A stretch of DNA of 14,690 bases from Euperipatoides rowelli (Eukaryota; Onychophora; Udeonychophora; Euonychophora; Peripatopsidae), in NCBI GenBank assembly GCA_003024985.2, contig PXIH01S0068022.1; one strand, 5' to 3'. Positions 10,201-14,690 of the stretch are shown piece by piece (the first letter of the stretch is position 1; the number at the start of each line of letters is the position of its first letter). Below the pieces are notes generated by a model that saw only the letters and a program-made list of their open reading frames with translations, was not told the DNA's origin and did not search any database. Both the position numbers and the translations under genes were made by a program.

Positions 10201-13200
10201 TTGTTAGCTGGTTGAATTCCAATTAGTTGTAAATTATAGAAAATGCTTATATAAATGCCATAAATTAGTCTGGACTTGGCGGCCATTTTGAATTTTGGAA
10301 CCGTAAAGTGGAATCTAGCTATCTATTTAAAAACTTTTACCATGTTTAAATTTTTTTTTTCTTGTTTCTATAAATCATGAATAATATAAAGATGTTATTC
10401 TTTTCTCTTGGTGAAAGTATCTTTCATCAAAGCTCTTACAAAATTCCAATTATTCTAAATCCAAAATATTAAGAAAAAACATTGAAATCTCACTTATACT
10501 TACAAACAGTGCCAGAGTGCGGATGAGACTCAAACACTAAAACACTCGCTAACTCCCTTTTGACCATAGTGGACAAGTGGGACAATGCTTTGATATGTAA
10601 TAGTTCTTCATAAATAACTTCCAAGTCTTCACTCGTTCTTTCCTGAGGTCTTAAAAAAAATAATAAGGGAAGAAAATATTAATTCCTAGCATATTTACTG
10701 ATTGAATGAATTATCATGCAAAGGATACAAATTTTAAAAATGGGTTCAAAGTCAGCACATTATCTTTTCAGAAATTCCAATAATATTTTCCATCTAGTTG
10801 TAAGCTATCATAAGAATAGGATGGTAAAAAAAAATAAAAAACACAAAGCAATTTATTTTTTTACTCTTTTCTATCATTATAAGTTGAATTTTGTTTTATG
10901 ATTCCGTTGCCATAAATTATATTTTGAACCCACATACAGTATCTTAAAGACTCATTTATACTTATAAGATGTCTCTGTTGCATAACAATATTAAGACACC
11001 TGCACTTAGTTCAATCCATACAATCTTGTACTATTTATAAATAGAAAAGCAACATCACATATTTAGGTGAAATATTACTATAAAGCTGTCAGCACGTTAT
11101 CAATCTCGATTCTCAAAGTGCAAAGACAATTTTTCTCCTATACGGAATTTCTTTATCGCAAACATAAAACGAGGAGCATAAGTGCTAAGTTTTAAAACAC
11201 ACCACAAAAAGACGACCTAGAAAATGGATGGCAAACCTTTTCCGACTAGTGTGCCACTTGAAGTTTGTTTTATTACTTACAAATGTCTAGTGTGCCACCA
11301 TGATTCAGCCAGCGAACATTATTGTACATAATGAGAATCCATTTCGTCTAATATCTCAAAAATGGGCAATTATTTAGAGCACATGCAGATATAAAGTTCA
11401 CAATTTTAGTTCTACCGAGAGTACATAATTGCTTTCATGCACAACGCTGCCTAGTGTAAAATGCAAGGGAACTGTACTATAGGGTGCTGAACTTCCTTAC
11501 TAAGAAATTTTACAAAACCATTGTGTTTAGCCATCATATTTAGGGTGGCATCAGTTATCACATACACATTTCCGTATTTATTACTACAATACACCACCAT
11601 GCATGTTGTGTGCCCCCCAAATCGTCTTTGTGTGTCGCTTAGTGACACACATGTTATATATTCACCATCACTGACCTAGAAGGTACCTAGATTCCAATAG
11701 AGTCCCTGTGAAAATAGTGGATTCTGGAAGTGCAGCCCCACCCCTCCCTGAGAACCTTTAGAAATTTGATAAAATATTCAGCCCTAGAAATCATCAAAAT
11801 TATGGTATTCTTTTAATGAAATTATCACAGGGAGTTACTCTGATAAAGGATTGCAATTTACAAGGATGCAATAGATAGAATTTTAATTTGATAGCAATAT
11901 TACAACATTTTAATTAAACTATTTATAACTATTAGATAACTTTTTTTATTTTAAACTATTACAAATTTTATCACTTAAATGTTTGGCAAATCATGAATTT
12001 CTATTATCACAAGCATAATTAATAGACTGAATTGCAATCACATCATTATCTAAAACTTCTGTATGATGGTGATTCATATGAAGCAGAGATATAACACTAA
12101 CCCAAATTAAAATTCAGAAAACTAAACAAGGGTTCATTTGTATACATTTAAATAGATCATTAACCATAAAATATCTCTGCTGCTTCTGTTATGTATAATA
12201 ATCTTTACACACACACATACACAGACACACACAGACACATACGCACACACACAAGCAATCTCACTCGTCAGACTTTAAACTATACAAAATTTAGCTGCTG
12301 TATTTAGTAACAGTAAAATTCTTTTAGTTTGATTGGGAAAGAACTGCAACTTGTGAATTTAGTAGAAGACAGACCATTATAGATGCTATAGCAATTCCGT
12401 ACTTTTGAAAATAAAATATTTCCCCTTTTCTGAACAATGGTGGATCCAGCTATTGTCAATTAAAACAGCATTTGCCATTGTTAGACAAGTTTCTGAACCT
12501 TCATGATCTGCGTTTCAATGTGAACATTATAAAGAAGTATATGTGCATGTTTTTTGTACGGTATAGTTAAATACTTTGCAAGGAAAATAACATTCAAATT
12601 AAAATTAATATAAGTAAATAAAAGAAAGATCAATGATAATTAAATTAATATTAGTTTATAATAATTGATTAGTTTTGATATATAAAAACTACAAGACATT
12701 TACATAAACTTATTTACTCTATTTAAAGTATTTTTTATTTTAAGTACTTACTCTATTTAAAAAAATATATAATTTTTGATATTATGAGACTGAAATTGTT
12801 TTTGATATATGTGGCAGAAATTGTTCCTTATATATGTGGCAGAATTATTGTTACTGATATATGTAGCAGAAATTTTTTTTTGATATAATTGGCCATGGGT
12901 GTAGTCGGGGGGGGGGGGGGCAAAGGGGACAGGTGCCACCTTCCCCCCTGGAAAATGAGACCAACCAAAAATGTAGGTATTTAATATAAAGTTGCAAGAG
13001 GGAAGTATCAAGTCACCCACCACCCCCCCTGGAAAAATTAAATTTAAAAAAAATGTAGGTATTCAATATAAAGCTGGATTCGTTAAAAATATTCCAAGTT
13101 TGAAGTATCTAAATGTCCATACAACAACAACAATAAATAAATTTATTAAAAAAAAAATCCCTGCCCCCCCTGCATTTTTTTTTTTTTTGCGGACGCCCAT

Positions 13201-14234
13201 GTATGTGACATAAATTGTTTTGGATATATGTTGCAGAAATTGTTTTGGGATATATGTGGCAGAATTTGTTTTTGATATATTATATCTGGTGGAAAATGAT
13301 TGAATTTATGGCAGAAATTAAATTTTTAATACCTCGTTCACAGAAACTTCTCTGGGCTTTATGATAATTTTTACCTTAAAGTGAAACACATTATGCAAAT
13401 GTTATGCTTCTCATTCTTAGATATTTTTTTTCTTTCATGAAAAATTAATTCAGTGTTAAGCTGAATGAGAAAAGTTTGGTCAAATCAAGATATTATCAGA
13501 TTGATCACTAGAGGGAGACACAACAATGACCGTGATTTACACATAGTTTTTTTTTTTCATGAGTAGCAGTCAACACAGGAGTCTAAGGCTTCCACTGTTC
13601 TTTCAAATAGATGACCAATCAAACAATGAGAAATTAAAGTACTCACGGTTTTCTCAGGATCATTCTCATCATAGCATCAGGACCGATCTGTGCGAGCATA
13701 CTCAATGTCTCTTGCAGTTCGTCCTCAGCCTCTTTTTTTTCTGCGGTTATTGGCATTGTCCCAATCCCTAAATCATCATCGCGGAATCGATAAAACAAGT
13801 ATTTGTCCTTGAACTGATGCTCATGAGTCACTGAAATAACAAATTTAAAGTCAAATTATTTTATTTTTAATTTTAATAAAGTTTTAAAAACAAAATAATT
13901 CAAGGCTTATTAATTCTTAGTTTACAGATAATAATAGCTTATATTTATAAGGAGATGGACTCCCTAAGTCTTTTCAATTAATAAATTAAAAAATGTTTGT
14001 TTTACCGTTTGCAATGACACCCTCCTCCAGCAGCGCCTGCCACATGCCGACGGCTTGGTTGCGTGAGTGGACCCAGGAGCCCTGCTGCAGCAGCCAGTCC
14101 ACCATTTCCGTGCCGACCATGCAGCGTCGGTACGTACGCAGGTGATACTTCCGGTCGCGAATCATATGAGGAGCGCGGGACAGAATGACCGTCCGGATCA
14201 CCTTGCCAGCATGAGCCAGCCTATCGGAAGGAAC
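4130..14234 (-). CDS. Epac: Epac (RapGEF3/4-type) cAMP-regulated Rap guanine nucleotide exchange factor, partial gene, six exons
   Basis: Epac proteins catalyse GDP/GTP exchange on Rap1/Rap2 when cAMP binds their regulatory half; the DEP domain helps place them at membranes. Six exons (14234-14006, 13830-13647, 10649-10504, 9640-9564, 7564-7497, 4208-4130) join into 261 uninterrupted codons. They cover the DEP domain, its linker and one complete-looking cyclic-nucleotide-binding (CNB) domain through the hinge. All inner boundaries are GT-AG. Introns fall at phases 1, 2, 1, 0 and 2, and the last exon ends in phase 0. The protein follows the CNB next to the catalytic region of vertebrate RAPGEF4 almost residue for residue. 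The start codon, any extra N-terminal CNB, and the REM and CDC25-homology catalytic domains are outside the window. Introns are 175, 2997, 863, 1999 and 3288 nt. I see no frameshift or lost key residue, so it looks functional. Confidence 0.95.
5756..5832. mobile_element. 77-bp piggyBac-like MITE flanked by TTAA
   Basis: The sequence between two TTAA sites (5752-5755 and 5833-5836) begins CCCTAGAGAGCCCGCT, and its complement begins CCCTAGAGTGCCCGCT, so 15 of 16 terminal bases match. A TTAA target with CCCTAG-type ends is the hallmark of piggyBac elements (family knowledge). The right half (about 5791-5825) is a near-perfect palindrome: GTGCCCGCT, a CGGTCTC/GAGACCG core, then AGCGGGCAC. It has no coding capacity and must depend on a transposase encoded elsewhere. 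Confidence 0.85.
6073..7330 (+). pseudogene. Degenerate Ty3/Gypsy retrotransposon pol (reverse transcriptase to RNase H)
   Basis: Fragments of a Gypsy polyprotein appear in the normal order but in shifting frames with many stops. They are KSGYFQIQ (6073-6096, RT), MLFVLCNVP (6403-6429, a decayed MPFGLCNAP motif) and a stop-free stretch at 6615-6797. That stretch includes [17 protein letters not shown]. After it come [20 protein letters not shown] (from 6931, start of RNase H with its Asp), [20 protein letters not shown] (about 7137-7196) and, frame-shifted, [12 protein letters not shown] (about 7253-7290). The RT catalytic YLDD region near 6490-6520 is broken. No LTR, gag, protease or integrase was recognised, so the limits are only the outermost recognisable residues. 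It lies antisense to Epac inside an intron and cannot encode a working enzyme. Confidence 0.88.
7497..7564 (-). CDS. Epac: Epac exon: start of the phosphate-binding cassette
   Basis: This 68-nt exon encodes [20 protein letters not shown] followed by AP, with two bases (AG) of the next codon. [12 protein letters not shown] is the phosphate-binding cassette that holds the cAMP sugar-phosphate. PKA has FGEL with a glutamate at this place. The lysine here corresponds to Lys405 of Epac2 (Gln in Epac1), and this change is a family signature linked to Epac-selective ligands. The leucine of LALV corresponds to Leu408, a residue of the activation switch. The acceptor is ACTTTAG before 7564 and the donor is CAAG/GTAAAT at 7496-7495. 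The intron splits the codon of the phosphate-binding arginine. Confidence 0.94.
8069..8142. repeat. 51-bp imperfect palindrome preceded by a perfect 12-bp tandem duplication
   Basis: The arms at 8092-8116 and 8118-8142 are 25 nt each around a single T. They begin TTAAACACAAATC and, on the complement, TTAAACACAAGTC. Only three positions differ, all transitions that could still pair as G-U in RNA. Immediately before it, ATTACATCATCT occurs twice (8069-8080 and 8081-8092), the second copy sharing its last base with the palindrome. Confidence 0.85.
9190..9450. repeat. Degenerate tandem repeat, about 72-79 bp unit, 3.5 copies
   Basis: The phrase ATTCTAYTATGAATT starts at 9192, 9269, 9341 and 9420. 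Most copies continue into ACAATAAATTATTA, then a T-rich segment, then TTAACC or TTAAACC. Spacings are 77, 72 and 79 because of small indels. The array is AT-rich and has no coding potential. Confidence 0.85.
9564..9640 (-). CDS. Epac: Epac exon: beta-barrel strands of the cAMP-binding domain
   Basis: This 77-nt exon reads (L)[18 protein letters not shown] followed by NVVIYGK. It matches the strand-turn-strand block of cyclic-nucleotide-binding domains, with the conserved G-D/E-G turn and the YIILKGSV strand. Together with GTV from the preceding exon it forms GTVLFNQGDEG. The acceptor TTTTTTTCAG before 9640 sits at the end of a long pyrimidine run that includes ten C. The donor is AAG/GTTAGT at 9563-9562. 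It ends in phase 0. Confidence 0.94.
9643..9664 (-). promoter_or_regulatory. Polypyrimidine tract with a C10 run at the acceptor of the exon at 9564-9640
   Basis: On the minus strand there are 22 pyrimidines in a row (ten C, TTCT, seven T, C) directly before the AG of the acceptor. This should be a strong U2AF-type binding site. The C10 homopolymer is prone to length change and to sequencing error. Confidence 0.8.
10116..10320. mobile_element. 205-bp MITE with 8-bp target duplication (hAT-type size)
   Basis: Perfect copies of ATCTATTT stand at 10108-10115 and 10321-10328, immediately outside inverted termini. The left end reads GGCATGATTCTACTTTACGG and the complement of the right end reads AGCTAGATTCCACTTTACGG. 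Similarity continues through GTTCC and AAAATRGCC to about 40 bp. There is no internal ORF. The 8-bp duplication suggests hAT, but the very ends do not show the usual CAG start, so the family is uncertain. Confidence 0.8.
10504..10649 (-). CDS. Epac: Epac exon: N-terminal helical part of the cAMP-binding domain
   Basis: The exon encodes [20 protein letters not shown], then [20 protein letters not shown], then SHPHSGTV. This is the helical bundle and first beta strand at the entrance of a CNB domain: [11 protein letters not shown] followed by a KRELA helix, as in vertebrate Epac. The acceptor is TTTTTTTTAAG before 10649, so a less common AAG acceptor is used. The donor is GTTT/GTAAGT at 10503-10502, a full consensus. 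The phase is fixed by the split proline codon (CC plus A) at the 5' side and the split leucine codon (T plus TA) at the 3' side. A 2997-nt intron rich in transposon remnants precedes it. Confidence 0.94.
11223..11673. mobile_element. Deleted hAT element, 451 bp, with 8-bp target duplication
   Basis: ACCTAGAA is present at 11215-11222 and 11674-11681. The complement of the right end starts CAGTGATGG, a typical hAT terminus. The left end AATGGATGG matches it with mutations, and the phrase GGCAAACCTTTTCC follows. A transposase fragment on the minus strand (11415-11648) confirms the assignment. The element is much shorter than an autonomous hAT, so most of the transposase has been lost. Confidence 0.85.
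11415..11648 (-). pseudogene. hAT transposase fragment (ZBED/GTF2IRD2-like)
   Basis: The open stretch includes [20 protein letters not shown] and then VQFPCILH followed by a stop (TAG at 11453-11451). The same frame then continues [12 protein letters not shown] to a second stop. This matches the catalytic-core pattern of hAT transposases related to ZBED5 and GTF2IRD2: TDGA...M.GK..GFV, then CIIHQ.AL. The first stop lies exactly where the family has Gln, so a CAG-to-TAG change is the simplest explanation. The Gly of the TDGA motif is lost (TDAT). It sits inside the element at 11223-11673 and is non-functional. Confidence 0.8.
12207..12253. repeat. CA-rich microsatellite
   Basis: Imperfect (AC)n interrupted by AT, AG and GC steps (ACATACACAGACAC and similar). 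Confidence 0.9.
12774..12886. repeat. Minisatellite, about 25-28 bp unit, left part
   Basis: There are about four copies of GATATATGTGGCAGAAATTG plus a T-rich spacer. The last copy stops after GATATA, where the G-rich insertion begins. The right part continues at 13201. Confidence 0.85.
12887..13201. mobile_element. G-rich insertion inside the minisatellite, probably a transposon fragment
   Basis: The insertion interrupts the minisatellite in the middle of a unit. Its ends carry a 9-bp inverted match, CATGGGTGT (12894-12902) and ACGCCCATG (13193-13201). Both ends are followed inward by long homopolymers: G14 at 12907-12920 on the left, and C7 and T14 on the right. Inside, a CCCCCTGGAAAA...ATGTAGGTATTYAATATAAAG block occurs twice with an 82-bp period (second-part copies start at 12971 and 13053). 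No protein domain was recognised and the family is unassigned. Confidence 0.6.
13201..13320. repeat. Minisatellite, about 25-28 bp unit, right part
   Basis: Copies resume with TATGTGACATAAATTG, then GGATATATGTTGCAG, then GATATATGTGGCAG, and decay after about 13275 (TTTATGGCAGAAATT is the last trace). They share the unit of the left array at 12774-12886. Confidence 0.8.
13647..13830 (-). CDS. Epac: Epac exon: end of DEP domain and linker to the cAMP-binding domain
   Basis: The exon gives 60 whole codons with two bases at each end; the first codon (V) is shared with the exon at 14006-14234. It begins [16 protein letters not shown], the last strand of the DEP domain. A charged helical linker rich in Glu and Lys follows ([17 protein letters not shown]), then [13 protein letters not shown], which leads to the CNB domain. 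The acceptor is TTATTTCAG before 13830 and the donor is CC/GTGAGT at 13646-13645. Only 175 nt separate it from the previous exon, the shortest intron in the window. The acidic insert [18 protein letters not shown] differs from vertebrate paralogues, which is expected because this linker varies between species. Confidence 0.95.
13831..14005. other. Short Epac intron, 175 nt, between the two DEP exons
   Basis: AT-rich, starting GTAAAACA and ending TTATTTCAG on the minus strand. Nothing else was seen. Confidence 0.9.
14006..14234 (-). CDS. Epac: Epac exon: DEP domain, main part
   Basis: This exon encodes 76 codons plus one base, starting [12 protein letters not shown] and ending GVIAN. Recognisable DEP stretches are [15 protein letters not shown], the [15 protein letters not shown] segment and [17 protein letters not shown]. 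Together they give the usual helical DEP core with its basic surface. In Epac, the DEP domain supports cAMP-dependent membrane targeting (family knowledge). The acceptor is TTTTATAG before GTT at 14234 and the donor is AACG/GTAAAA at 14005-14004. The frame runs open to the acceptor, so the GTG inside the exon is an ordinary valine and not a start. The exon is visibly richer in G and C than the introns around it. It is the largest exon in the window. Confidence 0.95.
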
Positions 14235-14690
14235 CTATAAAAATGAACAATAATTTAATGAGATATATTACAAAAAAGTCATTGACAAATTTTTAATAAT
14301 TGAAATGAAACTATTTTGTCTATAAGAATTTTAAGGATATGGTTTTGAATACAAAATAGGAAATTATATGTTATACTTTTATATTAGATGCAATACTATA
14401 GATAAAACATTTTTTAAATTCTCAATTTAGTTGTTGATTGTCTATCATCATAAAAATAAAAAAATAGTGTCTTCTATTCTGATATTCTATTCCTGAGCTA
14501 AGATGAACTTCAGTTTGTTCTAGGATATCTAAATGAGTTTTGTATAGTTTCACTGCTTTCAAATTTCTGGACAAGATCTTATTTAAGGTCCTAATTATAA
14601 CTTTTCTTTCTCAACTACTTTATACCAAATTCTAACAGTTTGTAACAAATTTACTTCTGACAATCGTTAATAAAAAATATACTGCATATA
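14235..14690. other. Intron (partial) upstream of the first visible Epac exon
   Basis: This is the sequence 5' of the DEP exon in transcript sense. It is AT-rich and no exon or repeat was recognised. Confidence 0.8.

Larger units (their letters stand above)
9641..10503. other. Epac intron, 863 nt, with a MITE and a 21-bp palindrome
   Basis: This intron holds the 205-bp MITE at 10116-10320 and a perfect small palindrome at 9865-9885 (10-nt arms TTAGATATGA around one base). Nothing else was recognised. Confidence 0.85.
10650..13646. other. Epac intron, 2997 nt, with hAT remnant, microsatellite and split minisatellite
   Basis: The intron lies between the DEP-linker exon and the first CNB exon. 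Recognised contents are annotated separately. The stretches 10650-11214, 11682-12206, 12254-12773 and 13321-13646 show AT-rich sequence with no exon or structure that I can support. Confidence 0.85.

Noticed and set aside
11682-11840. Possible short element with CCCTGTGA at 11704 and TCACAGGG near 11825
   Set aside because: The inverted match is too short, has no target duplication that I can see and may be chance.
12757-13023. 88-codon minus-strand open stretch with a proline-rich segment
   Set aside because: The prolines come from the G14 and other homopolymer runs, and the rest is minisatellite sequence read through.

Overview
This is an AT-rich piece of a eukaryotic, animal nuclear genome. 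Six short GT-AG exons on the minus strand lie among long introns littered with decayed transposable elements. The exons encode part of an Epac (RapGEF3/4-type) cAMP-activated exchange factor for Rap GTPases. The protein, the intron sizes and the mix of hAT-like, piggyBac-like and Ty3/Gypsy remnants fit an arthropod, probably an insect. The species cannot be named from the sequence.

The gene runs right to left. In transcription order its exons are 14234-14006 and 13830-13647 (DEP domain and the linker after it), 10649-10504 (entry helices of the cyclic-nucleotide-binding domain), 9640-9564 and 7564-7497 (beta barrel and most of the phosphate-binding cassette), and 4208-4130 (end of the cassette and the hinge helix). 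Joined, they give 783 nt (261 codons) in one open frame, with intron phases that agree at all five junctions. The 5' end of the gene lies right of the window. The remaining exons (REM, RA-like and CDC25-homology GEF domains expected) lie left of it; none was found in 1-4129.

Intron contents, left to right: an inverted-repeat element with an internal duplication (about 305-645); a roughly 180-bp tandem satellite with hairpin sub-motifs (1443-2262); a hAT-like non-autonomous element with an 8-bp target duplication (3103-3774); a 77-bp piggyBac-like MITE flanked by TTAA (5756-5832); a ruined Ty3/Gypsy pol (about 6073-7330), antisense to Epac; a 51-bp palindrome (8092-8142); a roughly 77-bp tandem repeat (9190-9450); a 205-bp MITE with an 8-bp target duplication (10116-10320); a deleted hAT element that still carries a transposase fragment (11223-11673); a CA-rich microsatellite; and a roughly 26-bp minisatellite split by a G-rich insertion (12774-13320).

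I found no RNA gene, CRISPR array, second protein-coding gene or clear candidate for a new biological system. The most useful results are the Epac exon structure, with an intron splitting the codon of the cAMP-phosphate-binding arginine, and several precisely bounded small transposons.
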